From positions 30,997 to 94,996 of the forward strand of contig NZ_VCNP01000020.1 of the NCBI RefSeq assembly GCF_006782915.1: 64,000 nucleotides of DNA, in the 5' to 3' direction. This DNA is from Streptomyces calvus. GTDB lineage: Bacteria; Actinomycetota; Actinomycetes; Streptomycetales; Streptomycetaceae. The translations under genes and the position numbers were made by a program. The number at the start of each line of letters is the position of its first letter. Positions within the stretch are counted from its first letter, which is position 1. Positions 1-8,297 of this stretch are shown here, in pieces. The notes under the pieces are model-generated. The model did no database searches. It was not told the DNA's origin and saw nothing but the letters and a program-made list of their open reading frames with translations.

Positions 1-108
1 GTTGCGCTCCGTGAAGATGAAGCGCTTCATCTTCGGGTTCCAACGACGGGTCTGGTGACCGAAGTGGACGCCGCTCTCCAGCAGCTCCCGCATCGTGACG
101 ACGGCCAT
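1..108 (-). CDS. rpsB: 30S ribosomal protein S2, 5' part only (cut by window edge)
   Basis: The 36 visible codons begin [18 protein letters not shown] and continue with [14 protein letters not shown], the classic N-terminus of S2, a small-subunit protein needed for S1 and mRNA binding. The ATG at 106-108 is preceded by GGAGAT about six bases upstream, which fixes the start. The gene runs off the left edge, so tsf, its usual downstream partner, is not seen. It is divergent from the M23 peptidase gene; the 282-bp gap between them holds its leader and promoter. Confidence 0.97.
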
Positions 109-322
109 GGCCGTATCTCCTTGAGTTTCTCGGTTGTGCCGCGGATGCCGGACGGCTCCCGCGCCTGACGCCCACGACGCGCCGTTGCCACGAAGGACCG
201 AGGGGCGCTGACACCAGGAATCCGGCCGTGACCGGTCCCGATGTCGGGGCGTGCGAAGTCGACCCGGTGGCCCGGGTCGCCACCAGAAGTGTACGGGACC
301 CGCAGGGCCCCGGGTGACGCCG

Positions 323-349
323 TTGTCCACAACCGGCTGGTCGTCCACA
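323..349 (+). promoter_or_regulatory. Two DnaA-box-like nonamers in tandem
   Basis: TTGTCCACA lies at 323-331 and TCGTCCACA at 341-349, in the same orientation and 18 bp apart start to start. Both fit the Streptomyces DnaA-box pattern (T/C)(T/C)(G/A/C)TCCACA, the first perfectly. They lie in the rpsB–M23 peptidase gap, about 40 bp before the peptidase start, so they could be DnaA-titrating or regulatory sites. Nothing else suggests a replication origin here. Binding is inferred only from the motif. Confidence 0.5.
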
Positions 350-390
350 GGCCCCGGCGGACATCCGCCCTCCCCGCGACGCTGGTCCCC

Positions 391-1053
391 ATGCGAGCGA
401 ACCGATGCGCACGGACGTGCACCCGAGTGGTCCTGCTGATGATCCTCACCCCCGCGGCACTGCTGGCGCCACCACCGGCACCCCTGGCAGCCGTGGCAAC
501 CATGGCAACCGTGGCACCAGCAGGCCGGAACACCCCCACGGAGGACACCCCGGCGGCGGACACCCCTACGGCCGACATACCGCCCGGGGACGTGCCGGAC
601 GTGGGGCGCGCCTGGCCGGTCGGCACACGGCCACCGGTACTGCGCGGCTGGGAACCACCGGCGACGACCTACGGACGCGGACACCGCGGCGTGGACCTGG
701 CAGCAGCACCAGGAACACCGGTACGAGCCGTGGCGGACGGCCGGATCTCCTACGCCGGACGAGTCGCCGGGCGAGGCGTCGTCTCGGTGGAACTCACCGG
801 CACCGGAGACCGACCACTGCGCACGACCTACGAACCCGTGAAGGCAACAGCGAAGGCCGGCGACACCGTCACGGCGGGCGACATCATCGGCACCGTGGAA
901 ACCGGCGGCTCCCACTGCACGCTCCCCTGCCTGCACTGGGGCCTACGGAAAGGCGACACCTACCTCGACCCGCTCACCCTCCTACCACCGTGGCTACTCC
1001 ACCGAGGCCCATCCAGGCTGCTGCCGGTGCTGGGGGTGCCTCTGCCGGGCTGA
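391..1053 (+). CDS. Exported M23-family (LytM) peptidase-like protein
   Basis: A 220-residue protein, chosen to start at ATG 391 because this puts a signal peptide ([18 protein letters not shown]) at residues 10-30; the frame is open further upstream but that part has no export signal. After a Thr/Pro-rich linker (about 35-80) comes a LytM domain with HRGVDLA, the HxxxD zinc motif, near residue 105, and LHWGLR, the HxH-type motif, near 190. Such enzymes cut peptidoglycan cross-bridges or act as activators of other hydrolases outside the membrane. The gene stands alone, divergent from rpsB, with DnaA-box-like motifs just upstream. Confidence 0.88.
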
Positions 1054-1054
1054 G

Positions 1055-1218
1055 AGGGCTGAAGGGCTGGGGGAAGGCGGGAGGGGGAGGGCTGGGGTGC
1101 CGCCGGGCGGGTGAGGGGCGCGGCGGGGTGCGGTGGAGTGGGGTGGGGTTGCTGTGGGTGAGGGGTGGAGGGGAGGGGCGGGGGGGGAGGGGGGAGGGGC
1201 CCCAGGGGAAGCGGAAAG
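1055..1218 (+). repeat. G-run tract, potential G-quadruplex cluster
   Basis: Directly after the peptidase stop codon the plus strand carries some fifteen runs of three to eight G within about 160 bp and very few C or T residues (for example GGGGGGGG near 1180). The purine bias is far beyond the local GC background. Position between a plus-strand gene end and the minus-strand TetR gene end suggests an effect on termination or convergent transcription, which is inference. Confidence 0.7.
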
Positions 1219-1278
1219 GCCGAGTGTGCATGGCTGTCAGAGCGCCTGACCCCGGCCCTCACTCCACCGCCACCCCGG

Positions 1279-1869
1279 TCAGCCCCTGACGCCCCTGAGG
1301 GCCATCGACACTGCGGCTTCCGTGACCTCGTCCGGGTGTTCCGCTGCTCCTAGCTCGATGCGACGCACGGCGGCGTCGACCACGCCCTGGAGCAGCATGG
1401 CGGCGAGGCGGGGCTGGGTGTGGCCCAGTTCGCCGAGGGCTTCGACGATCATGGCGATGAGTCCGCCGTGTGCGGCGCGGATCTTTTCCCGGGCGCCGGC
1501 GTCGAGCTCGCTCGCGGAGATGGCGACCACGGCGCGGTGCCGCCGGTCACCCACGAGCTCCAGTTGCTTGCGCACGTACGCTTGGATCTTGGTTTCGGCG
1601 TCGTCGGCGACGGCCATCGCCGCTTCGACCTCGGCGGCCCAGAGGGGGAAGTCGACTTCGCACAGTTCCTCGACGACGGCCGCCCGGGAGCGGAAGTACT
1701 CGTACACGGACGAACGCGCGAGCCCGGTGCGTTCGGCGAGGGCCGGGAAGGTCAGCGCTTCCGTACCGCCTTCGGACAGCAGGGAGCGTGCCGCGTCCAG
1801 CAGGGCGGCTCGCTGCATCGACCGGTGCTCGGCCACGGAGGCCGCTCGAATCCTTGGCACGCCGTCCAC
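1279..1869 (-). CDS. TetR-family transcriptional regulator
   Basis: A 196-residue protein starting at GTG 1869. The N-terminal helix-turn-helix is clear: LLDAARSLLSEGGTEALTFP followed by ALAERTGLARSSVYEYFRSR (about residues 22-62), the standard TetR layout. The remaining all-helical ligand domain is not diagnostic. It lies about 57 bp downstream of whiG on the same strand and may be co-transcribed with it. The ligand and target are unknown; the ribosome site is weak, so a slightly different start is possible. Confidence 0.88.
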   Translation of the reverse strand: MDGVPRIRAASVAEHRSMQRAALLDAARSLLSEGGTEALTFPALAERTGLARSSVYEYFRSRAAVVEELCEVDFPLWAAEVEAAMAVADDAETKIQAYVRKQLELVGDRRHRAVVAISASELDAGAREKIRAAHGGLIAMIVEALGELGHTQPRLAAMLLQGVVDAAVRRIELGAAEHPDEVTEAAVSMALRGVRG

Positions 1870-1926
1870 TGTACGGAGGCCCCGCCCGCGGCGGCCAGAG
1901 GATCGGCCGTCTGCGCGCCGACCGGC

Positions 1927-2769
1927 TCAGCGGCCGAAGCCCGCCAGTTTCGCGCGCAGCTGCAGTACGGACTTGGTGTGGATCTGGCTGACGCGGCTTT
2001 CGGTCACACCGAGGACGTTGCCGATTTCTGCAAGGGTGAGTCCTTCGTAGTAGTACAGCGTGACCACGGTCTTCTCCCGCTCGGGCAGGGTGTTGATGGC
2101 CCGTGCGAGGAATCTGCGCAGTTCTCGGTCCTCGGCCACTTCGACCGGGTTGTCGGCGGCGGTGTCCTCGAGGGTGTCCATGAGGCTCAGGCGGTCGCCG
2201 CTCTCGCCTCCGACGTGCAGCAGTTCCTCGAGGGCGACGACGTTCGCGAGGGACAGCTGGCTGAAAACCGCGTGCAGCTCGTCCACGGCGATGCCCATTT
2301 CGTCGGCGACCTCGCTCTCCGAGGGCGTGCGCCGCAGGCGTGCCTCGAGCGTGGCGTAGGCGCGCTCCACGTTGCGGGCCTTCTGCCGGACCGAGCGCGG
2401 GATCCAGTCGAGGGCCCGCAGTTCGTCGATCATGGCGCCGCGGATGCGGGTGATCGCGTATGTCTCGAACTTGATCTCGCGGTCGAGGTCGAACTTCTCG
2501 ATCGCGTCGATCAGTCCGAAGACGCCGGAGGAGACGAAGTCCGCCTGGTCGACGTTGGGGGGCAGTCCCACGCTGACGCGGCCGGCGACGTATTTCACCA
2601 GCGGCGAGTAGTGCAGGATGAGTTGTTCCCGCAGTCGTTCGTCCCCCGTCGCCTTGTACGACCGCCACAGCTCGTCGAGTGTCGAGGGAGCGGGCGGCCG
2701 CACGCTGCCACCGTCGCGGGCGGCTGGGGGGATGGCCGCCCGGTCGGACCCGGAGGTGTGCTGGGGCAT
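1927..2769 (-). CDS. whiG: RNA polymerase sigma factor WhiG (sporulation, sigma-28 class)
   Basis: A 280-residue sigma factor of the FliA/WhiG class. Region 2 is recognisable ([20 protein letters not shown], then [20 protein letters not shown] and [18 protein letters not shown]), as is region 4 ([20 protein letters not shown] with [16 protein letters not shown]). The ATG at 2769 has AAGG six bases upstream. In Streptomyces WhiG starts the aerial-hypha-to-spore programme by activating whiH and whiI and is held by the anti-sigma RsiG with c-di-GMP; that is family knowledge. A BldD-like site lies about 90 bp upstream. The TetR gene follows. Confidence 0.97.
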   Translation of the reverse strand: MPQHTSGSDRAAIPPAARDGGSVRPPAPSTLDELWRSYKATGDERLREQLILHYSPLVKYVAGRVSVGLPPNVDQADFVSSGVFGLIDAIEKFDLDREIKFETYAITRIRGAMIDELRALDWIPRSVRQKARNVERAYATLEARLRRTPSESEVADEMGIAVDELHAVFSQLSLANVVALEELLHVGGESGDRLSLMDTLEDTAADNPVEVAEDRELRRFLARAINTLPEREKTVVTLYYYEGLTLAEIGNVLGVTESRVSQIHTKSVLQLRAKLAGFGR

Positions 2770-2858
2770 TCGTCGCCTTGTGCCGTTCTGCCGTGGACTG
2801 GTACTGCCTGGGTGTGCTGTCTGTCCGATGTCGAATTGCCTGTCCGTGTCGGGATCCT

Positions 2859-2876
2859 CGTGAGCGTAGCGTGACT
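2859..2876 (-). promoter_or_regulatory. Candidate BldD site upstream of whiG
   Basis: On the minus strand the sequence reads AGTCACGCTACGCTCACG, about 90 bp before the whiG ATG. It fits the loose BldD pattern AGTnA–spacer–TCACc with one departure, and carries the TCACGCT half-site. BldD repression of whiG is established in S. coelicolor; that this exact site is the one used is inference. Confidence 0.5.
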
Positions 2877-3041
2877 AAGGCGTCGCGGTGTGCGAACAGC
2901 GGAGGTGGGACCCTGCGTGGAGGGATTGCGTGGGCCGTCCCGCCGGTGCACACCCGTCGCTCTGCGTCATCACCCGGTCATCCCAACTGACGTGTTTTCC
3001 GGGGCGTGTCGGGGTTCCCCCGGACGGACGAACACGCTCCG

Positions 3042-4421
3042 TCAGCGCGCTGTGTGGCCGTCGCGGACCGAGATCATCGCCTGGCGCGTCAACTTCCAGC
3101 CGTCGCCGTGTCGTTCGACGTAACCAAGTGCTCGTAGTTCGTACAGTCTCGCGATCGCGTCGTCCGGTGTGGTCTGTGCGGCGCGGGCGATCTCCTGTGG
3201 TTCCGCGTCCCTGTGTGCGGGCAGGGCGGCGAGGACGTGTCGGGCGGCCGGGTCCAGGAGGTCGCGGGGCAGTACCGGGCCCTTGTGTTCCGGTGCGAGG
3301 TCGCCCATGTCGCCGACGAGTTCGACAACCTCGGCGGCGTCGGTGACGAGTACGGCGTCCTGGCGCAGCAGTGCGTGCACTCCGGCGGAGAGGCCGCTGG
3401 TGGCCGGTCCCGGGACTCCCATCGTGTGGCGTCCGAGGCGTCGGGCGGCTCTGGCGGTGGCGAGGGAGCCGCTGCGGTGGGCTGCCTCGACGACGACGGT
3501 GCCGCGGGTGAGTGCGGCGATCACGCGGTTACGGAGGATGAATCTGTGGGGTGTCGGGTGGTCGCCGGGCGGTAATTCGCCGATGACGAGGCCCTGTTCG
3601 GCGATTCTTGCGATGAGCCCGGCGTGTCCGCGTGGGTAGGGCCGGTCGACGCCGCCGGCGAGGACGGCGATGGTGGCGCCGCCGGAGGCGAGGGCGCCGC
3701 GGTGGGCGGCGCCGTCCACTCCGTAGGCGCCGCCGGAGACGACGATCCAGCCGCGTTCGGCGAGGCCTGCGGAGAGGGTGGTGGCCATGTGTGCGCCGTA
3801 TGCGGTGCAGGCGCGGGCGCCGACGACGGCGACGGAGCGCAGGGCCCACATCCGCAGGTCCGGGGTGCCGCGTACCCACAGGCCGAGGGGTCGTGCGTCG
3901 CCGAGGTCGTCGAGTTGGCGGGGCCACTCGGTGGTGTCGGGGAGCACGAACCGTACTCCGGCGTCGTGTGCCGTGGCGAGATCGCGGTGTGGTTGGGCGT
4001 GGGCGGCCCGGGCGAGCAGTCCGGCCCATCGTTTGGCGCTTGCGCCTGGCAGGGGTTCGCCGCGGTCGCGCAGTCGTCGTACCACCGCGTCCGCGCCGAG
4101 TTCCCGTACCCAGCGTCCGCCGGTCTCGTCGCCCGGTTCGAGGACTCGGGTGAGGAAGACCCGGTTGAGCTGTTCGTCGCCGGGTCCTGCTGCGGTGTCG
4201 TCCGGTCGGGCCGTGGCGCTCTCCGGTCCGACGGCCATGTTGTCCGGTCCGACCGCCGCGCCCCGAGGCGCGACTACCGTGTTCTCCGGTCCGACGGCCA
4301 CGTTCTCCGCCCCGGCCGCCCCTGCCGCCGCGTCCCCGGGCCCGTCACCTGTGCTGCCCGCTTCGGCGACCGTGCCCTCCAGCCCGGTCTCCGCATCTCC
4401 GGGTCGGGCTGCGGGGATCAT
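3042..4421 (-). CDS. dprA: DNA-processing protein DprA
   Basis: A 459-residue DprA/Smf protein, which in naturally competent bacteria loads RecA onto incoming single-stranded DNA. The Rossmann-like core shows SGGAYGVDGAAHRGAL, GGVDRPYPRGH and FILRNRVIAALT; the C-terminus carries a winged-helix-like region. ATG 4421 overlaps the comM stop by four bases (ATGA), so the two are translationally coupled. The first ~80 residues are an odd low-complexity extension rich in G, P, A and acidic residues, with a repeated xVGPx(N/S) theme, absent from DprA of other groups; a start further inside is possible. The role in Streptomyces, not known to be competent, is unclear. Confidence 0.93.
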   Translation of the reverse strand: MIPAARPGDAETGLEGTVAEAGSTGDGPGDAAAGAAGAENVAVGPENTVVAPRGAAVGPDNMAVGPESATARPDDTAAGPGDEQLNRVFLTRVLEPGDETGGRWVRELGADAVVRRLRDRGEPLPGASAKRWAGLLARAAHAQPHRDLATAHDAGVRFVLPDTTEWPRQLDDLGDARPLGLWVRGTPDLRMWALRSVAVVGARACTAYGAHMATTLSAGLAERGWIVVSGGAYGVDGAAHRGALASGGATIAVLAGGVDRPYPRGHAGLIARIAEQGLVIGELPPGDHPTPHRFILRNRVIAALTRGTVVVEAAHRSGSLATARAARRLGRHTMGVPGPATSGLSAGVHALLRQDAVLVTDAAEVVELVGDMGDLAPEHKGPVLPRDLLDPAARHVLAALPAHRDAEPQEIARAAQTTPDDAIARLYELRALGYVERHGDGWKLTRQAMISVRDGHTAR

Positions 4422-6043
4422 GCGGTCGCTCCGAGGGTCATGGGGACGCCGCGTGGGATGCCGGTGCGCAGTTGGAGGGCGAGGGCAACGTCGGTGGCGT
4501 CGGGTCGGTCGTGGCCGGTGAGGTCGGCGACGGTCCAGGCGACCCGGAGGACCCGGTCGAGTCCCCGGGCGGTGAGTACGCCTCGTTCGAGGTTGCGTTC
4601 GGCTTCGTCCATGGCGCCGGGGGCGGGGTGCCAGCGGTTGCGCAGTTCCCGTCCGGGGATTTCGCTGTTGGTGCGCCAGGGGGTGCCGGTGAGGCGTGCG
4701 GCGGCGCGGTCCCGGGCGGTCCGTACGCGGTCGGCGACCGTGGCGGTGGTGTCGCCTCGGGTTCCGCCCGCGGTGAGTTCGGTGCGGGTGACGCGGTCGA
4801 CCTCGACGCGGAGGTCGACGCGGTCGAGCAGTGGCCCGGACAGTCTGGCCTGGTAGCGGCGGATGGCGGAGGGCGGGCAGTCGCAGAGGTTGTTGGTCTG
4901 GGTGTAGCGGCCGCAGGGGCAGGGGTTGGCGGCGAGGACCATCAGGAAGCGTGCCGGGAAGCGCACCACGCCGGCGCTGCGGGCGATGACCACGTGTCCG
5001 GCTTCGAGGGGTTGACGGAGGGCGTCCAGGGCTCGGCTGCTGAATTCGGGCGTTTCGTCCAAAAAGAGCACGCCGCGGTGGGACAGGGACACCGCTCCCG
5101 GCCGGGCGGTGCCGGGGCCGCCGCCGACGAGTGCCTGCATGGTGGCGGAGTGGTGGGGTGCGCAGTAGGGCGGGGTGTCGATGAGCGGGTTGCCCGGGGG
5201 CAGGAGTCCGGCCACCGAGTGGACGGCCGTGACTTCGAGTGAGGCCTGTCGGTCGAGGGGTGGCAGGATCGACGGGAGTCGTTCGGCGAGCATGGTCTTG
5301 CCGGCGCCGGGTGGGCCTTCGAGGAAGAGGTGGTGTCCGCCTGCCGCGGCCACCTCGACCGCGGTTCGGGCGGAGTGCTGGCCGACGACGTCGGCGAGGT
5401 CGTGTTCCTGGTCGTGCGGTGCCGTGCCGGTGCTGTGCATGCCGGTGGCCGCTCCGGTGCCGGGCAGGCGCAGTCCGGCGAGCAGCGGGTCGGGCCGTGC
5501 CTGTTCGTCGGTGTGCTCCTCGGGTACGGGTTCGTCGGTGAGGAGTGCGATGAGTTGCCGCAGGCTGCGGACGCCCAGGACGGACACGCCGGGTACCAGT
5601 GAGGCTTCGGCGGCGGCGCATTCCGGTACGACCACTTGTTCGTAGCCGGCGTCGGCTGCGGCGAGTACGGCCGGCAGGATGCCGCGGACCGGCCGTACGC
5701 GGCCGTCGAGGCCGAGTTCGCCGATCATGACGATGTCGGCGAGTACGCGTGGGTCGATGCGTTCGGCGGCGCCGAGTACCGAGCAGGCGACGGCGAGGTC
5801 GAAGCCGCTGCCGGCTTTGGGTACGGAGGCCGGGCTGAGTCCGACGGTGAGTTTTTTCTGCGGCCATTCCGCGCCGGAGTTGACCACTGCGGCCCTGACG
5901 CGGTCCCTGCTCTCGGTCAGGCTCTTGTCGGGCAGGCCCACGAGGGTGAAGGCGGCGACGCCGGGTTCGAGGTCGGCCTGGACTTCCACGACGACGCCTT
6001 CGACGCCGACCAGTGCCACGGAGCATGTTCGTGCGAATGCCAT
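4418..6043 (-). CDS. comM: YifB/ComM-family AAA+ ATPase (Mg-chelatase-like)
   Basis: A 541-residue protein of full family length. The N-terminal ChlI domain starts MAFARTCSVALVGVEGVVVE and contains VGLPDKSLTESRDRVRAA; the AAA+ core shows the Walker A GPPGAGKTMLAERL (about 245-258) and Walker B GVLFLDE; C-terminal residues form the Mg-chelatase lid. ComM is a hexameric helicase promoting branch migration during integration of incoming DNA in Gram-negative bacteria. It sits between yraN (one base after its stop) and dprA (four-base overlap), the conserved yraN–comM–dprA operon of actinobacteria. Confidence 0.93.
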   Translation of the reverse strand: MAFARTCSVALVGVEGVVVEVQADLEPGVAAFTLVGLPDKSLTESRDRVRAAVVNSGAEWPQKKLTVGLSPASVPKAGSGFDLAVACSVLGAAERIDPRVLADIVMIGELGLDGRVRPVRGILPAVLAAADAGYEQVVVPECAAAEASLVPGVSVLGVRSLRQLIALLTDEPVPEEHTDEQARPDPLLAGLRLPGTGAATGMHSTGTAPHDQEHDLADVVGQHSARTAVEVAAAGGHHLFLEGPPGAGKTMLAERLPSILPPLDRQASLEVTAVHSVAGLLPPGNPLIDTPPYCAPHHSATMQALVGGGPGTARPGAVSLSHRGVLFLDETPEFSSRALDALRQPLEAGHVVIARSAGVVRFPARFLMVLAANPCPCGRYTQTNNLCDCPPSAIRRYQARLSGPLLDRVDLRVEVDRVTRTELTAGGTRGDTTATVADRVRTARDRAAARLTGTPWRTNSEIPGRELRNRWHPAPGAMDEAERNLERGVLTARGLDRVLRVAWTVADLTGHDRPDATDVALALQLRTGIPRGVPMTLGATA

Positions 6044-6044
6044 G

Positions 6045-6416
6045 TCAGGCCACCCCTCGGACGTGGGTGACGACGGGCGCGCCGCGGGCGGGCAGCTGTA
6101 CGCCGACGAGGTCGATGCGGACGCCGCCGGGTGGTGCTGCCCCGTGTTGTTGCAGCCAGCGTTCCGCGAGGGCGCGCAGGCGGTCGGCCTTGGCGGGTGT
6201 GACCGCTTCCATGGGGTGCTGGAAGTTGCCCGACCTGCGGGTTTTCACTTCGCAGACGACGAGGGCGTCCCCGTCCCTGGCCACGATGTCGATCTCGCCG
6301 GTCCTGCCGCAGCGCCAGTTGCGTGCGAGGACGGTCATTCCGGTCTGGGTCAGTCGTCGGGCGGCGAGTGTCTCGCCGTACCTGCCGAGTGCGCTGCGTG
6401 CTCGTTGTGCGTTCAT
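6045..6416 (-). CDS. yraN: YraN family (UPF0102) endonuclease-like protein
   Basis: A 123-residue protein with the predicted nuclease-like fold: [12 protein letters not shown], then [20 protein letters not shown] and VCEVKTR, where the E...D...ExK pattern matches the PD-(D/E)xK nuclease core. The frame is open ten codons upstream, but ATG 6416 has GGAGGTGG six bases before it and starts MNAQRAR, so it is preferred. First gene of the yraN–comM–dprA operon. The biochemical function is not established. Confidence 0.9.
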   Translation of the reverse strand: MNAQRARSALGRYGETLAARRLTQTGMTVLARNWRCGRTGEIDIVARDGDALVVCEVKTRRSGNFQHPMEAVTPAKADRLRALAERWLQQHGAAPPGGVRIDLVGVQLPARGAPVVTHVRGVA

Positions 6417-6490
6417 GTCGGCACCACCTCCGGCACCAACCGTCACGCGTCGAGCCCCACGGAGTGGATCGTGGTGGGTAACTCAGTGGC

Positions 6491-6543
6491 TGTGGACAAG
6501 TCCGTCACTCACGCGGGTGACGTTGATCGGGCAGGTATCCACA
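6491..6543. promoter_or_regulatory. Inverted pair of DnaA-box motifs upstream of yraN
   Basis: The minus strand carries a perfect TTGTCCACA (plus 6491-6499); the plus strand carries GTATCCACA at 6535-6543, one mismatch from the E. coli box. They face each other across about 35 bp that includes a short TCAC/GTGA palindrome. The pair lies in the 139-bp gap between the DUF2469 gene end and the yraN start, so it could bear on yraN–comM–dprA transcription. Binding is inferred from motif only. Confidence 0.45.
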
Positions 6544-6555
6544 GCCGGGTCCGGG

Positions 6556-6864
6556 TCATCCGCCCGGGAGTTCCAGGTCGCTCTTGTTGAGCTCCTCGAT
6601 GTTCACGTCCTTGAATGTGAGGACGCGGACCTGCTTCACGAAGCGGGCCGGCCGGTACATGTCCCAGACCCAGGCGTCCGCCATGGACACCTCGAAGAAC
6701 ACCTCTCCCTGGACCGAGTGCACCTGCATCTCGTAGTCGTTGGTCAGGTAGAAGCGCCGCTCGGTCTCGATCACGTATTTGAACAGACCGACGACATCGC
6801 GGTACTCCCGGTAGAGCTTCAGCTCCATCTCGGTCTCGTACTTCTCGAGGTCCTCGGCGCTCAT
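6556..6864 (-). CDS. DUF2469-family actinobacterial protein
   Basis: A 102-residue protein beginning MSAEDLEKYETEMELKLYRE and ending in NKSDLELPGG, the expected length and hallmark ends of this highly conserved actinobacterial family of unknown function. It is acidic with many aromatic residues and has no membrane segment. GGGGA precedes the ATG. It follows the Nudix gene on the same strand and probably shares the sipZ transcript. Confidence 0.92.
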   Translation of the reverse strand: MSAEDLEKYETEMELKLYREYRDVVGLFKYVIETERRFYLTNDYEMQVHSVQGEVFFEVSMADAWVWDMYRPARFVKQVRVLTFKDVNIEELNKSDLELPGG

Positions 6865-6920
6865 GGCATGTTCCCCTTCAGCCGTGCGATCCCACCATTG
6901 TGCGCCAGTCCCGGGAGTAC

Positions 6921-7445
6921 CTAGACGATTTCGGTGTCCAGGGTCACGGGCCCGGCCGGGGGACCTTCGTCGAGCAGTGTGTGCAGCAGCTCGGCGAGTC
7001 TGGTCGGATACACCGTCTCATGTGCCCGGGCGAGTTCCGGGCACGTCCACCAACGCGCTCCCGCGACGCTGCGCCGCTCCAGCTCGGTCAGCGCCGTGGC
7101 CGCGGTCACCGTCTGTGCGGTCCGGGCGAGGTAGTACCACTCGTCCTGGTCCCAGCGGCGCCCCGCGAACGGGAAGGAGCATCGGCGCCGCCACAGCACG
7201 GGCCCCAGCTCGACCTCGGTGATGCCGGTCTCCTCGGCGAGTTCCCGCAGGGCGGCCTGTTCACGGGTCTCGTCGCCCTCCACACCGCCGCCGGGCGTGA
7301 ACCACCAGTCGTCGGTGGGATCGTCCGGTTCGTGGCCGTGCAGCAGCAGGATGCGGTCCTGGGGATCGAGCAGGACGACCCGGGCGACACGGCGCAGCCC
7401 GCCCTCGTACGTGTCCTGCGCCGCCGGGGCGGGGTCAGCGGCCAC
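6921..7445 (-). CDS. Nudix hydrolase
   Basis: A 174-residue protein with a complete Nudix box: GGGVEGDETREQAALRELAE then ETGI (about residues 51-74), matching GX5EX7REUXEEXGU. It will hydrolyse a nucleoside diphosphate linked to some moiety; the substrate cannot be read from sequence. The GTG start at 7445 lies inside the end of sipZ (11-base overlap), so translation is coupled. From memory, sipZ of S. lividans heads an operon with three unrelated genes, which fits this order. Confidence 0.92.
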   Translation of the reverse strand: MAADPAPAAQDTYEGGLRRVARVVLLDPQDRILLLHGHEPDDPTDDWWFTPGGGVEGDETREQAALRELAEETGITEVELGPVLWRRRCSFPFAGRRWDQDEWYYLARTAQTVTAATALTELERRSVAGARWWTCPELARAHETVYPTRLAELLHTLLDEGPPAGPVTLDTEIV

Positions 7446-8220
7446 CGGTGGCCCCCGCGCTCGTCCGGGCCCGGGAGGCGCCCGCCCGCCTGGCGAGCGG
7501 GCCGTACGCGGCCCCGCCGAGCACCAGGACGGCTCCGGCGATCACCAGGGCGACGACGGTCCGCAGCGGGCCCGGCGAGGACAGGGCACCGAGCTGCTCG
7601 AAGCCGTCGGGGCCGGTGGGTGCCGCCAGCATGCCGTTCATCGGCCAGATTACGGCGTCGACGCGGGCCTGGACGGCGCCGCGGGAGACCGTGCCGCCGG
7701 CGGCGTCGGTCAGATGGGCGGTGGAGTCGACGGAGCCGGAGCGCTCGTCACCGAGCAGGAACAGGCGTCCCTTCGGCACGGTCACCTCGGAGAAGGCGGA
7801 GAATTCCGCCGCCGTGCCCTTGGGGAGATACGGTTCGTCGATCTCCTTGCCGTTGACCGTCAGCCGGCCCTCCCGGCAGCAGGAGACCGTGTCGCCGCCG
7901 ACGGCGACGACCCGCTTGAGGACGGGGACGTTCGCCCAGGTCGTGTCCTGGAAGACGACGACGTCGCCGCGGCGGACGTCGGCGCCGTCGATGCGCTCGG
8001 CCAGCACCCGGTCGCCGGCGCCGATGGTGGGCGACATCGACGTGGTGGGCACGGTGTAGGGCCGGTACACCACCGCTCCCCAGGCGAACCCGCCGAGGAA
8101 CAGCACCATGCCCAGGGCGACCGCCAGTCCGGACAGTCGCTGCCCGGTCCGGCTGCCCGTTCGTGCGGCACCCGGGCCGACGTTGCCGGGAACCGTACGT
8201 GTCGTGCTCTGACCGCTCAT
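7435..8220 (-). CDS. sipZ: Type I signal peptidase SipZ
   Basis: A 261-residue membrane signal peptidase that removes signal peptides from Sec and Tat exported proteins. Box B has the catalytic serine in VPTTSMSPT (Ser61) and box D the general base in VLKRVVAVGGD (Lys102); box E is LLGDERSGSVDS, with R in place of the usual H. One N-terminal membrane segment (about 30-52) and a C-terminal one (TVVALVIAGAVLVLGGAAYG) are visible. ATG 8220 with AGGG eight bases upstream is preferred over GTG 8229. It is the last of four paralogues and is separated from sipY by a 202-bp repeat-bearing gap, consistent with its own promoter. Confidence 0.93.
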   Translation of the reverse strand: MSGQSTTRTVPGNVGPGAARTGSRTGQRLSGLAVALGMVLFLGGFAWGAVVYRPYTVPTTSMSPTIGAGDRVLAERIDGADVRRGDVVVFQDTTWANVPVLKRVVAVGGDTVSCCREGRLTVNGKEIDEPYLPKGTAAEFSAFSEVTVPKGRLFLLGDERSGSVDSTAHLTDAAGGTVSRGAVQARVDAVIWPMNGMLAAPTGPDGFEQLGALSSPGPLRTVVALVIAGAVLVLGGAAYGPLARRAGASRARTSAGATGGR

Positions 8221-8297
8221 GGGCCGCACCCTACCCGGCGGTACCGGACGCGGTCAGCCCTCTTCGCGGGCCCCAGCGACCCGGACGCGGTCGGGCC

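Noticed and set aside
323..349. A replication origin suggested by the DnaA motifs
   Set aside because: Only two boxes, no dnaA–dnaN genes and no AT-rich unwinding element; Streptomyces oriC has many more boxes between dnaA and dnaN.
1420..2874. A 484-codon plus-strand frame across the TetR and whiG genes
   Set aside because: Antisense shadow; both minus-strand genes have clear domains.
3042..6026. A 994-codon minus-strand frame covering dprA and comM
   Set aside because: Its first half is the wrong frame through comM (Arg/Pro-rich, no domain). The real dprA start is at 4421, overlapping the comM stop by ATGA.
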